Part shown: positions 34,493 to 42,936 of the stretch, in pieces
How positions within the stretch are numbered: position 1 is the first letter of the stretch
Layout of the letters: the number at the start of each line of letters is the position of its first letter
DNA from: Ferruginibacter sp. HRS2-29
GTDB lineage: Bacteria; Bacteroidota; Bacteroidia; Chitinophagales; Chitinophagaceae
NCBI RefSeq assembly: GCF_024343615.1
Contig: NZ_RJUB01000128.1
Span: 1-64,000 of the forward strand
Direction: 5' to 3'
Length of the DNA stretch: 64,000 bases
Notes under the pieces: model-generated
Databases searched by the model: none
Seen by the model: only the letters and a program-made list of their open reading frames with translations
Told to the model about the DNA's origin: nothing
Made by a program: the position numbers and the translations under genes

Positions 34493-35809
34493 TCAAAGAT
34501 CTTCCAGCATCTTCACCACCCCTTCTTTTTTCAGGATCAGGTAACCCAGCCGGTCGTTGCTGATACCGCTCTTGAGCTGGTAATTGAAATTGAGCTGATC
34601 ATTCAGCACGCTTGTTTCAAAATAATTGAACGTGATGTTCGGATGGCCTTTCAGGTCGTCGCCGATCTCGTAGAGGTGTGTAGAAAGTATGAAGAGAGAA
34701 TTTTTTATCTTGAGCAATCCCTCAATCACAGCCAGGCTGCACTTCATGGCATCCTGTACATTGGTTCCTTTGAACAGTTCGTCAATAAGGATGAGCCATT
34801 TTCTTCCATCGCTGATCTTACTAACGGTAGCCTTTATACGCTGCACTTCGTTGAAGAAATAACTTTCACCTTTCATGATGTTGTCGATCACATTGATGTT
34901 GCTGAGCATGCCGTCGAATACGCTCAGCCGCATGCTGGCAGCCGGAACGCCCATGCCCATATGTGCCAGGAAAACGGCGCTGCCAACCGCTTTGATGAAA
35001 GTGCTTTTGCCCGCCATATTGGCCCCGGTAAGAAAAAGAAAATTTGTTTCTTTATCCAATGCCACATCATACGGTACCGGCTCACGGAGCAGGATATGAT
35101 AAAGCCCTTTTGCATCGATCACCGGTTGATGCGAGTCTGCTATCTCAGGAAATATCAGCTCGTATTTTACCACCGCCATCGCCATGCCATACCAGGCATC
35201 CAGCTGCGCAAAAATACTGAGCAGGCTGATCATGTTATTCTTGTAATGATAACGGAAAAAATGCCCGAGGTACAACATCTCCTGCGGCGGCATTTCCGAT
35301 GCTTTCCTGTATTTACCAATAATGGCCAATCGCTCGCTGCCGATGATCTTTTGCGCAGCCTGCAATATTATCTTCAGCAACTCCGGCGTATCCGATTGGG
35401 TGAAATGATCCACCATCTGCTGCATGCCTTTTACCAGGTCGAAATAATGATTGACAGAATACCGCACCAGCGAATAATCGTGGCCATTGATGATCTTATA
35501 ACTCATCGCCGAGATCTTCGATGGGGTAGAAGGGATAGCCGAAATATTGGACTCAAAAAAACGTTCGACCACCATTACGGTCCCGTTGCTGATGAGCGAA
35601 GGCCAGTGCGCTTTTTCGCGGATGATGAACTTCAGCACCCGCTGCACTTCACGGATATCGTCGGCACTTTCCAGCGGTTTGCTGAGGCTTCGCCGCAACT
35701 GGTCTTTGCCACGAATAGTGACACATTGGTTGATCTTGCTGAAAACTGAAAATTCCTCTTCTGAATTGAATATGGAAAGGTCGTCGATGGTGGTTTTATC
35801 TATCTCCAT
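34493..35809 (-). CDS. Short MutS-family ATPase lacking the mismatch-binding domain
   Basis: From ATG 35809 (MEIDKTTIDDLSIF) the product has 438 residues. An in-frame upstream ATG would add 22 residues encoded by repeat sequence. It starts with the core/lever region (LRRSLSKPLESADDI) and ends with the MutS ATPase: Walker A TGANMAGKST (~261-270), GESYFFNEVQRIKA, Walker B WLILIDELFKGTN and LSTHLYEIGDD. The N-terminal mismatch-recognition and connector domains of MutS are missing, and no Smr nuclease domain is present. It is therefore neither MutS nor MutS2. Role unknown, probably DNA or nucleotide-structure processing. Confidence 0.88.
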   Translation of the reverse strand: MEIDKTTIDDLSIFNSEEEFSVFSKINQCVTIRGKDQLRRSLSKPLESADDIREVQRVLKFIIREKAHWPSLISNGTVMVVERFFESNISAIPSTPSKISAMSYKIINGHDYSLVRYSVNHYFDLVKGMQQMVDHFTQSDTPELLKIILQAAQKIIGSERLAIIGKYRKASEMPPQEMLYLGHFFRYHYKNNMISLLSIFAQLDAWYGMAMAVVKYELIFPEIADSHQPVIDAKGLYHILLREPVPYDVALDKETNFLFLTGANMAGKSTFIKAVGSAVFLAHMGMGVPAASMRLSVFDGMLSNINVIDNIMKGESYFFNEVQRIKATVSKISDGRKWLILIDELFKGTNVQDAMKCSLAVIEGLLKIKNSLFILSTHLYEIGDDLKGHPNITFNYFETSVLNDQLNFNYQLKSGISNDRLGYLILKKEGVVKMLEDL

Positions 35810-35852
35810 AAGTGAATGGGTCAATGAGTGAATGAGTGAAATGTTTGAAAGT

Positions 35853-36012
35853 TGCGGGTTGCGGGTGCAGGTCATTTTGATCGTTTGCTCAAAAAATTAT
35901 TCTCTGCGCAAACTCTCTTTGCTCTGGTTCTCTGCGGTAAAGAAGGATTTCCAACCGCAGAGAACGGGAGAAAACGCAGAGGTTTTCGCAGAGATTGCTT
36001 CGCAAGCGATCA
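35853..36012. repeat. TTGCGGG heptamers and CTCTGCG palindrome
   Basis: TTGCGGG occurs twice in register at 35852-35865. Outer arms GATCGTTTGC (35879-35888) and GCAAGCGATC (36003-36012), one mismatch, enclose inner arms GTTCTCTGCGGT (35927-35938) and ACCGCAGAGAAC (35954-35965). Related sequence occurs at 45191-45364 and 51050-51090. Confidence 0.8.
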
Positions 36013-36036
36013 AATAACCGGACACCCGCCATGCTT

Positions 36037-37377
36037 TTATCTGTTAAAGGTTATCCTTTGTCCCCTATGAGACTCAATGAGTGCCCCTTTTTCATAAACT
36101 AAATTTCCGCTTACCATCGTGCTTTCAATGCTGGATGGGAAATGGAAGCCTTCCAGCGGGCTCCAGCCACATTTATACAGGATGTTTTCCCTGGTTACGG
36201 TGGCCGGTTTTTGGAGATCTGCCATTACCAGGTCGGCATAGTACCCCTCGCGGATATATCCACGGTCTTTTATCTGGAAACAATCCGCTACCGCATGGCT
36301 CATCTTTTGCACGATCTTTTCCAGCGTTATTTTCCCCAGGCTATGATAATACAGCATGAGCGAAACCGAATGCTGCACCAGCGGAAGCCCGGAATGTGCA
36401 TGTTCATACGGCCCGGTTTTTTCCGAAAGCAGGTGTGGGGCATGATCCGTAGCGATCACATCCAGCCGGTCGTCGTTCAAGGCTTCCCAGAGGGCTTCTT
36501 TGTTATAAGCCGCTTTGATGGCGGGGTTGCATTTGATATGATAGCCCTGCTTTTCGTAATCATCGGCAGTAAAATGCAGGTGATGCACACATACTTCCGA
36601 GGTGATGCGTTTGTCTTTCAACGGAAGCATATTGCCAAACAACTGCAGTTCCTTTTCGGCGCTGATGTGCAGGATATGCAGGCGGCTGTTGTATTTTTTT
36701 GCAAACTGTACCGCTACCAGGGATGATTCAAAACAGGCTTCCTCATCACGGATGATGGGATGGTCGGAGGCTTCAAGATTATTTTTCTCATTTTTCCTTA
36801 GCTCGTAATTCCTTTTGATGATCCGTTCATCTTCGCAATGAGTGGCTATCAGTAATTCGCTTTCGCTGAAAATACGGTTGAGCGTGCTGTGGTTGTCTAC
36901 CAGCATATTGCCGGTACTGCTGCCCATGAAGATCTTCAATCCGCAGATATCGTTTTTGGCTTCATTGATGCGTAATGCTTCATCTGCATTATCGTTGCTC
37001 ACGCCCATGAAAAAGGAATAATTGGCGAGCGAGTTCGCTTTCGCGATAGCATATTTCTGCTCCAGCAGTTCACGCGTAAGTGCATTCGGAATGGTGTTGG
37101 GCATTTCCATGAACGTGGTGGTGCCTCCGGCAACGGCTGCACGGCTTTCCGAATGAATATCGGCCTTGTGGGTAAGCCCCGGTTCGCGAAAATGTACCTG
37201 GTCGTCGATGGCACCCGGAAGCAGGTATTTGCCTTCGCCATTTATCTCCGTCACGTTGCCTTTTTCGTTGATGGATGCGGCTATCTTTTCAATGCGTTCG
37301 CCTTTCACCAGTACGTCGGAAGCCTGAATTTTTCCTTCATTTACCAACAGAATGTCCCGGAAAAGATATTTTTGCAT
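36037..37377 (-). CDS. pyrC: Dihydroorotase
   Basis: Dihydroorotase cyclises carbamoyl aspartate in pyrimidine synthesis. The 446-residue amidohydrolase shows DDQVHFREPG near residue 60, EMPNT, GLKIFMGSSTGNML, HILHIS and ATDHAPH. The first metal-site residue is Gln, not His, in the usual DxHxH. I recall the same DDQVHFREPG in Bacteroidota dihydroorotases such as that of Porphyromonas, so it is a lineage trait rather than a lesion. pyrD is elsewhere in the window (24.5 kb) and not co-transcribed. Confidence 0.93.
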   Translation of the reverse strand: MQKYLFRDILLVNEGKIQASDVLVKGERIEKIAASINEKGNVTEINGEGKYLLPGAIDDQVHFREPGLTHKADIHSESRAAVAGGTTTFMEMPNTIPNALTRELLEQKYAIAKANSLANYSFFMGVSNDNADEALRINEAKNDICGLKIFMGSSTGNMLVDNHSTLNRIFSESELLIATHCEDERIIKRNYELRKNEKNNLEASDHPIIRDEEACFESSLVAVQFAKKYNSRLHILHISAEKELQLFGNMLPLKDKRITSEVCVHHLHFTADDYEKQGYHIKCNPAIKAAYNKEALWEALNDDRLDVIATDHAPHLLSEKTGPYEHAHSGLPLVQHSVSLMLYYHSLGKITLEKIVQKMSHAVADCFQIKDRGYIREGYYADLVMADLQKPATVTRENILYKCGWSPLEGFHFPSSIESTMVSGNLVYEKGALIESHRGQRITFNR

Positions 37378-37416
37378 ACCTTGAATTTAAAGAATTAATA
37401 AAAATTACCAAAACAC

Positions 37417-39141
37417 ATGCAAATTATTAAAAGCCTGCTCAAAGTAATTGTTTTTGTTTGCCCGGTAACGGCTACAGCACAATCTACCTACTTGTACCAG
37501 GGTTCGAAGGAAACGCGTTTTATAGAAAGGCTGGAAATAAAACAGCAAACCAATACCAATCTTAATTTTTCCACTTTAAAACCGTTCAACAGGAAGTATA
37601 TCGTGCAGGAAGTAGAATTCCTTGATAGCGCCCGCATGGGATACAAGGATTCTACCGGGGTGGATATGCATAGGGAATGGACAGATCTTGACCTTACTCC
37701 TGTGGATGAATACAACATGCGCAGCCTGCTCATGAACAGCAGCGAATGGGTGACCACGCCAAGAGAAGATTTTTTAAGCAAAAAACCTATCTGGAATACT
37801 TTTTATAAAACGCAGGCGAATTTCCTGGAGGTGAACAATAAGGATTTTTTCCTGGCGGTAAACCCGGTATTGCAGATCAGGCAGGCAGTTGAGCCGGGGT
37901 ATAAGGAAGGCATCTTTTTGAACAGCCGTGGTGTGAGCCTTCGCGGGATGATCGCGAAAAAAGTAGGCTTCGCTTCGATCATTACCGAAAACCAGGAACG
38001 TGGGCCGCAATTCTTCCAGGAATATGTGAATTCCACCCGTTCGGTGCCGGGGGCAGGTTTTTATAAAAACTTCAAAAAAACGGGTGTCGATTATTTTGAC
38101 GCACGGGGTTATGTCACGTTCAACGCCGCAAAATTCATCGATTTTCAATTCGGCTACGATAAGAATTTTATCGGTAATGGTTACAGGAGCCTTTTCCTGA
38201 GCGATTTTGGCAACAGCAACCTTTTCCTGAAAGTAAATACCAGGATCTGGAAATTGAATTACCAGAACCTGTTCATGGAACTGATGCCACAATTCACCAA
38301 AAAATCGGATACGCTGCTCGACCGCAAATATGCGGCCATGCACCACCTCAGCATGAACGTGACCAAATGGCTCAACATCGGTTTGTTTGAAGGCGTGATC
38401 TTCGGAAGAAGGAACCGTTTTGATTTTGAATACCTGAACCCGATCATTTTTTACAGGCATGTGGAAGGCACTGTAGGCAGCCCGGACAATGCCGTAGCAG
38501 GTTTTGATTTCAAAGCGAACGTAGCCCACAGGCTGCAGTTTTACGGACAGTTCCTGCTGGATGAGTTCAGGATAAATGAGATCAGGAATGTACCGAAAAG
38601 CTGGGTGAATAAATTTGGTATACAGCTGGGTGCAAAATATGTGGATGCATTTGGCGTACGCAATCTCGATCTGCAGTTTGAGACCAACCGGGTCCGTCCT
38701 TTCACCTATTCGCACAACGATACAACAGCTAACTACACGCATTATAATCAGCCACTGGCCCATCCGCTCGGAGCTAACTTCCAGGAATTTATCGGGGTAT
38801 TGCATTACCAGCCGGGGCCGAGGTGGAACATCGATGCTACGGCGATTTATTATTACAAAGGACTGGATAGTGCAGGAACTAATTTTGGTGGTGACATCTT
38901 CAAAAATTACAACACCCGCAATCAGCCCGACGATAATTTTACACTGGGCAATGGCGCCAGGGCGAAATGCCTGAATGCCTTGTTGAACATCTCTTACGAG
39001 TTCAGGCAAAACCTATTCTTTGAAGCTTCCTTACAACACCGTAATTATAAGATCGAAGGGGTGAGCGGACAAAGCAATACCACGCTGGTAACGGCGGGTA
39101 TAAGGCTGAATATGTTCAGGAGGGAATATAATTTTAATTAG
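37417..39141 (+). CDS. Outer-membrane beta-barrel protein, RemB/Wzi-like
   Basis: The 574-residue protein has a signal peptide (MQIIKSLLKVIVFVCPVTATAQ). Its body of alternating aromatic beta strands includes YFDARGYVTFNAAKFIDFQFGYDKNFIGNGYRSLFLSDFGN, DRKYAAMHHLSMNVTKW, PIIFYRHVEGTVGSPDNA and a C-terminal strand ending in Phe-Asn. These blocks match proteins called gliding motility protein RemB in Bacteroidota, related to the Wzi capsule-assembly barrels. A role in surface polysaccharide attachment or adhesin display is likely but not shown here. It is monocistronic, divergent from pyrC. Confidence 0.8.
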   Translation: MQIIKSLLKVIVFVCPVTATAQSTYLYQGSKETRFIERLEIKQQTNTNLNFSTLKPFNRKYIVQEVEFLDSARMGYKDSTGVDMHREWTDLDLTPVDEYNMRSLLMNSSEWVTTPREDFLSKKPIWNTFYKTQANFLEVNNKDFFLAVNPVLQIRQAVEPGYKEGIFLNSRGVSLRGMIAKKVGFASIITENQERGPQFFQEYVNSTRSVPGAGFYKNFKKTGVDYFDARGYVTFNAAKFIDFQFGYDKNFIGNGYRSLFLSDFGNSNLFLKVNTRIWKLNYQNLFMELMPQFTKKSDTLLDRKYAAMHHLSMNVTKWLNIGLFEGVIFGRRNRFDFEYLNPIIFYRHVEGTVGSPDNAVAGFDFKANVAHRLQFYGQFLLDEFRINEIRNVPKSWVNKFGIQLGAKYVDAFGVRNLDLQFETNRVRPFTYSHNDTTANYTHYNQPLAHPLGANFQEFIGVLHYQPGPRWNIDATAIYYYKGLDSAGTNFGGDIFKNYNTRNQPDDNFTLGNGARAKCLNALLNISYEFRQNLFFEASLQHRNYKIEGVSGQSNTTLVTAGIRLNMFRREYNFN

Positions 39142-39251
39142 AGCGGGGAGGATGCCACGAATGGCACGAATCAGACGAATGATTTTGCGGCTACCATCGT
39201 TGGTGATAATACCAACATGGCGCAAAGCAAATACTAAAAAAGCAACCCTAG

Positions 39252-39282
39252 TAAAAAAGAGAAGGCTACCTAAGTAGCCTTC
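39252..39282 (-). terminator. Terminator of the tRNA-Leu gene
   Basis: Minus strand: GAAGGCTAC, a TTAG loop and GTAGCCTTC form a perfect 9-bp stem (39261-39269 with 39274-39282), followed by CTCTTTTTTAC... on that strand. It lies 3 nt beyond the tRNA 3' end. Confidence 0.88.
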
Positions 39283-39285
39283 CAA

Positions 39286-39371
39286 TGTAAGGATGGGATT
39301 CGAACCCACGATACAGTTTCCCGTATACTCGATTTTGAGTCGAGCGCATTCGACCACTCTACCACCTGACT
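39286..39371 (-). tRNA. tRNA-Leu (anticodon CAA)
   Basis: A class II tRNA on the minus strand. The anticodon stem CTCGA...TCGAG encloses loop CTCAAAA (anticodon CAA), and the T arm is GTGGG-TTCGAAT-CCCAT. The D arm has GTGGTCGAA, and a long variable arm (GTATACGG...CTGTATC) fits leucine. The proposed acceptor strands AGTCAGG and CCTTACA pair at five of seven positions, with A-A at 1-72 and C-T at 4-69. CCA is not encoded. The mismatches suggest either boundary uncertainty or a weakened gene. Confidence 0.82.
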
Positions 39372-39564
39372 ATCTTAACAAAAGAAATTCTTCTCAATTT
39401 AAGCAAATACTGAATTTCTATTTCTGTATAATAGAAAATACCAAATTGTTTGCCAATGGAAAACATCTGCCAAATTTTCATGAAAACAAACGTGGACTAA
39501 CAGGATGTACTAGTTACCTGTTATCACCAAAAACGGTGCAATGGCTGATCTTTTAGCTTAATGA

Positions 39565-39609
39565 ATAAAGAGAAAGGCTCCGATCATTGAGCGGAGCCTT
39601 TCTCTTTAT
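39565..39609. terminator. Strong hairpin terminator after porT
   Basis: Arms 39565-39582 and 39592-39609 form a perfect 18-bp stem (core GAAAGGCTCCG) with a 9-nt loop, rich in A/T at its base. It lies 28 nt beyond the porT stop. Confidence 0.85.
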
Positions 39610-39636
39610 ATTATTAGTGTAATTCGTGGCTGTATT

Positions 39637-40368
39637 CTATTCCACCGTGAGAGAAAAAGTAACGGTGCGGGAATTTACCCGGTCGATCACATTTGAATAT
39701 TTCAGATCGGGATCACGTTTGTGCATATTGCGCAGGCCATAACCGATCTTCAGCTCAGGGGTGAGTACGAATACAGGAAAGTACAGGTGAAAACCGATAC
39801 CGGCTTCAAGGCCGTAATCGAGTTTCTGTAATTTGATCAGATCCGCATTTTGCTTGGAAGCTTTATTGGCCGCCAGGTCATACTCGATCTTTCCGCCTGC
39901 CATCATATACACTTTGAAATTGGCGATACGGTCGCTGCTGAATTTTACCTGCAACGGCAGCGCCAACGTAATACCCTGTACTTTTTTGGTGGTAATACTG
40001 TCTTCACCCAACACTTTATTGGGGTAGGAAAGATGGTATTGAAATGCTTTTTCGGTAAATACGAGATTGAGCGGATAGGTGCGGATATCAAAATGCTCGC
40101 TCAGGTTGAGGTTTACCAGCCACGCGAGATTGATACCGGTACTGTTCACACTTTCCACCACGGTTACGGTGTCGTTGATGGCACCATTTGGCAGCCTGAT
40201 AAAACGCGGATGATGTGAAAAGCTGAAATGCGACCTGTTGGCGCCCACGTTGATACCAAAGTGGATGCGTTTGGAATCGTGGTCGGGGAGGTTCAATTCT
40301 ATATCGCCGCCCATTTGTGCAAAAGCCCCAAGGGGAGCTATCAAAAGTAATATTAAACAGTACTTCAT
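39637..40368 (-). CDS. porT: PorT family outer-membrane protein (type IX secretion)
   Basis: PorT (SprT) is a barrel protein needed for type IX secretion of proteins with C-terminal sorting tails. From ATG 40368 the product has 243 residues with a signal peptide (MKYCLILLLIAPLGAFAQ) and alternating beta strands (FGINVGANRSHFSF, ITLALPLQVKFSS, ELKIGYGLRNMH). The ATG overlaps the ubiE stop as ATGA, which decides this start over one four codons upstream. The ubiE-porT order is usual in this phylum. A T9SS substrate is encoded 3 kb away. Confidence 0.85.
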   Translation of the reverse strand: MKYCLILLLIAPLGAFAQMGGDIELNLPDHDSKRIHFGINVGANRSHFSFSHHPRFIRLPNGAINDTVTVVESVNSTGINLAWLVNLNLSEHFDIRTYPLNLVFTEKAFQYHLSYPNKVLGEDSITTKKVQGITLALPLQVKFSSDRIANFKVYMMAGGKIEYDLAANKASKQNADLIKLQKLDYGLEAGIGFHLYFPVFVLTPELKIGYGLRNMHKRDPDLKYSNVIDRVNSRTVTFSLTVE

Positions 40369-41108
40369 TTTTGTCCGCAATAAATACTACAGATACCCAT
40401 GCTCAAAGCAGTGCTCTGTATGTTGTTATAACCTAGGTTTTCTAAAATCTGAGTAAAGTTTTTGCCCTCGGGAAATTTTTTAATTGATTCGTCTAAATAT
40501 GAATATGCATTGCGGTTCTTCGAAAATAGCTTTCCCATGCCCGGGGTGACCACTTTCATATATATGTTATAAAAGGTGCGTACAACCGGGAAACGGGGTT
40601 TGCTGAACTCCAAAACTACCAATTTTCCGCCGGGTTTCAATACCCTTAAAATTTCGGAAAGCCCTTTTTCCAGCTGTTGGAAATTGCGGACACCAAAAGC
40701 TACTGTTACCGCGTCAAACGTGTTGTCTGCAAAGCTTATTGTTTCACTATCACCATTTAACAATTCTATCTGCTGCTCCAGCCCCAGTGATTTTACCTTT
40801 TTTCTACCCACTTCCAGCATACCATCGCTGATGTCGATGCCCGTTATTTTATCCGGTTTAAGCAAACCCGATGCCATAATGGCTACATCGCCGGTGCCGG
40901 TGGCTACGTCGAGGATGTACCGGGGTTTGAGTTCTTTCAGGTAACCCAGGGCTTTTTTTCTCCAGCGGATATCGATGCCGGCGCTTAAAAAGCGGTTGAG
41001 GAAATCATACCTGCCGGCAATATCGTTAAACATTTCCGCTACCTGTTCCTTCTTGCTCAGGTCCGAGTCTTTGTCAGGGACCACCGTATCATGATCAAAT
41101 GTTGTCAT
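40365..41108 (-). CDS. ubiE: Demethylmenaquinone/ubiquinone methyltransferase
   Basis: UbiE (MenG) methylates demethylmenaquinone, the last step to menaquinone. The 247-residue product has AdoMet motif I LDVATGTGDVA, GIDISDGMLEVGRKK, FDAVTVAFGVRNF and LKPGGKLVVLEFSKP, all UbiE signatures. I use ATG 41108; an ATG at 41120 overlaps a TATATTTG box (41118-41125, minus strand) that may be the promoter. It is followed by porT with a 4-nt overlap. Confidence 0.94.
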   Translation of the reverse strand: MTTFDHDTVVPDKDSDLSKKEQVAEMFNDIAGRYDFLNRFLSAGIDIRWRKKALGYLKELKPRYILDVATGTGDVAIMASGLLKPDKITGIDISDGMLEVGRKKVKSLGLEQQIELLNGDSETISFADNTFDAVTVAFGVRNFQQLEKGLSEILRVLKPGGKLVVLEFSKPRFPVVRTFYNIYMKVVTPGMGKLFSKNRNAYSYLDESIKKFPEGKNFTQILENLGYNNIQSTALSMGICSIYCGQK

Positions 41109-41180
41109 ACAATGCTGCAAATATAAGCCCTTTGTGAGAGCGGCAGAAGCGGCATTTGCATTTCATGGGCAGATAAAGGT

Positions 41181-41188
41181 TAAATTTG
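41181..41188 (+). promoter_or_regulatory. -7 element of engB
   Basis: TAAATTTG fits TAnnTTTG, with TTTG at 41155-41158, 22 nt further up. Leader of about 11-15 nt. Confidence 0.45.
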
Positions 41189-41204
41189 CAAATATTTTAG
41201 TTTT

Positions 41205-41852
41205 ATGCAGATCAAAAAAGCAGTTTATCTTATCAGCAGCCCCGATTTCGAAAAATGCCCGGTGGCCGACAAGCCGGAGTATGCGTTCATCGGGCGGAGC
41301 AATGTGGGCAAATCGTCGCTCATCAATATGCTTTGCAATAACGACAAACTGGCCAAAACTTCGGCGTCGCCGGGAAAAACGCAGATGATCAATCATTTTG
41401 ACATCGTAAGTACCGCTGTTTCTGAAGAAAATAAGAAGCAGGAAAATGTTTACCACTGGTATCTCGTGGATCTGCCGGGCTACGGCTTTGCAAAAGTGAG
41501 CATGCGTAGCCGCAACCGCTGGGAGCAGATGATAGAAAATTATTTGCGCAAGCGTGAAAATCTTGTCCAGGTATTTGTTCTCATAGACGCCCGCCACAGC
41601 CCTCAAAAGATTGATCTTGAATTCCTGGAAAACCTGAAAAAATGGGATGTGCCTTTCAGCCTGGTTTTTACCAAGAGTGATAAAGAGAATCAACGGATAG
41701 TTTCGAAGAATGTCAAATCATTTTTAGAAGCCATGAAAAAGACCTGGCAATTTTTGCCGAGGCATTTTGTAACCAGTGCTGTGAAGAAAAGCGGGAAGGA
41801 TAAAATACTCAATTTTATCGCGGAAACGAATGAAGAGAACACCAGTAAATAA
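41205..41852 (+). CDS. engB: Ribosome biogenesis GTPase EngB (YsxC/YihA)
   Basis: EngB is an essential GTPase in 50S subunit assembly. The 215-residue product has G1 GRSNVGKS, the G2 region SASPGKTQMINHF, G3 DLPGYGFAKV and G4 TKSD. The C-terminal part (FVTSAVKKSGKDKIL) carries G5. Length is at the upper end of the family. Its TAA stop (41850-41852) opens an AATTCGT repeat arm that runs to the stop of the facing ykuK-like gene. Confidence 0.94.
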   Translation: MQIKKAVYLISSPDFEKCPVADKPEYAFIGRSNVGKSSLINMLCNNDKLAKTSASPGKTQMINHFDIVSTAVSEENKKQENVYHWYLVDLPGYGFAKVSMRSRNRWEQMIENYLRKRENLVQVFVLIDARHSPQKIDLEFLENLKKWDVPFSLVFTKSDKENQRIVSKNVKSFLEAMKKTWQFLPRHFVTSAVKKSGKDKILNFIAETNEENTSK

Positions 41853-42122
41853 TTACGAATTGATAATTACGAATTACGAATGTTATCTGAGCGAAAAAGT
41901 AATCACAGATTTTAGAAGGATGAGATGATTACACAGATTATTTTTTACTTCGTAAAAAATGAAAATGCAGTTTATACATTGATTCAACTTTGTATAAACT
42001 GCATTTTCGTTTTGCGTAGCAAAACAATCTGCGAAATCCTTTCATCCCTTTGAAATCTGCGATTATTCTTACGCTTCTATTTTCGCGTTCATTCGTAATT
42101 CGTAATTTCCAATTCGTAATTA
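41850..42122. repeat. Nested palindrome filling the engB-ykuK spacer from stop to stop
   Basis: Outer AATTCGT-family arms 41850-41882 and 42090-42122 pair at 31 of 33 positions and include both stop codons. Inside, arms 41962-41978 and 41991-42007 (AAAATGCAGTTTATACA) pair perfectly. The interior AATCACAGATTT...CAGATTATTTT and TGCAGTTTATA is related to the element at 31149-31343. Confidence 0.92.
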
Positions 42123-42593
42123 ATTCACCACTTTATTTGCACACGAGCTGCTTGCAAATGCTTCCGGCTTCGCTTTGAAGGCAAAGCCCATCCCGAGTAT
42201 ATAACCCATGGCTTCCTTGAGCGCTTCATTACTTTTGAAATTGGGACTGGTGTTGATGTCTGCATGTACTTCCATTTCCACCTGGTATTGGGTAAAGAGG
42301 TTGCAGAGTTCGTAAGCGGTCTCGATGCTTTTGGCAACTTCTACCAGCATGCGTTCTTTGATGCTGTAACTGATGAGTGTTTTTTCGTTGTGGATGAACA
42401 TGAACCCTCCCTGTCCTTCGCGTAAGAAAACGATGACAGTAGCAAATTCAGTTTCTTTTCCTTTAACCTGGCTATCGGTGCCGATGCAAACTTTCAGCTT
42501 ATGGCCTGCAGCTGTTTCTCTTTTAATGGCCTGTGATACCGCATCTTTGATGGGAAGATGAATGGTGTCACCATTGAATTTTCTCCATAGCAT
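42120..42593 (-). CDS. YkuK-like ribonuclease H-fold protein (DUF458)
   Basis: The 157-residue protein shows LKVCIGTDSQVKGKETEFATVIVFL, with Asp in the RNase-H-like first strand. ERMLVEVAKSIETAYEL and VEMEVHADINTSPNFKSNEAL follow, with the second acidic positions; this is the YkuK (DUF458) pattern. Family function is not established; a nuclease role is inferred from the fold. Single gene, convergent with engB. Confidence 0.82.
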   Translation of the reverse strand: MLWRKFNGDTIHLPIKDAVSQAIKRETAAGHKLKVCIGTDSQVKGKETEFATVIVFLREGQGGFMFIHNEKTLISYSIKERMLVEVAKSIETAYELCNLFTQYQVEMEVHADINTSPNFKSNEALKEAMGYILGMGFAFKAKPEAFASSSCANKVVN

Positions 42594-42796
42594 AATTAGT
42601 GGGGTTTCCTAAATTTACGAATAAAAAGAAAGCCCGGTATTAAGAAAAAGAGAAGAAAACTGAAAATGTGAAGATGTGGAAAAACAATCGTAAAAGAAAA
42701 ATCGCAGATTTCTGATTGATTTTATGATTTCGCAGATTGTTGCTGCGCAACTTTTAACGCTTTGCGAAAATCCGAAGACCATTATTAGAACGAAAA

Positions 42797-42815
42797 ATCC
42801 CGCTTCAGGCGGGAT
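42797..42815 (-). terminator. GC-rich hairpin with T run
   Basis: ATCCCGC (42797-42803), TTCA, GCGGGAT (42809-42815), with a T run beyond it on the minus strand. A second, distal terminator for the metalloprotease transcript. Confidence 0.65.
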
Positions 42816-42882
42816 GAAATCAGCGAAATAATAAAATCTTTTTTGAAATCAGCGTTTATTCTTAAATCTTGTTAATCAAAAT

Positions 42883-42915
42883 TAAAAAAGGGGCCAGTCC
42901 CTAACACTGACCCCT
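42883..42915 (-). terminator. Terminator of the metalloprotease gene
   Basis: Minus strand AGGGGTCAGT and ACTGGCCCCT (one G-U pair) with a 7-nt loop, followed by TTTTTTAATTTT, 21 nt beyond the stop. Confidence 0.8.
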
Positions 42916-42936
42916 AAACTTACACATGAATCTACC

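Larger units (their letters stand above)
42594..42936. other. 343-nt spacer with two terminator hairpins and repeat-like sequence
   Basis: No gene is seen. Sequence such as AATCGCAGATTTCTGATT and TCGCAGATTGTTGCTGCG (42699-42757) is of the same style as the CAGATT elements at 31 and 41.9 kb but lacks clean arms. Two hairpins are listed separately. Confidence 0.6.

Noticed and set aside
34643..35749. A 368-residue plus-strand frame
   Set aside because: Antisense shadow of the MutS-like ATPase; the minus strand carries the Walker motifs.
36037..37377. Inactivating loss of the first metal-binding His in dihydroorotase (Gln instead)
   Set aside because: The DDQVHFREPG form is, from memory, normal in Bacteroidota dihydroorotases.
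37774..39009. A 411-residue minus-strand frame
   Set aside because: Antisense shadow of the RemB-like gene; no recognisable domain, whereas the plus strand has a signal peptide and conserved barrel motifs.
39293..39556. An 87-residue plus-strand frame starting MGFEPTIQFPVYS
   Set aside because: It is read antisense through the tRNA-Leu gene, a common false gene call.
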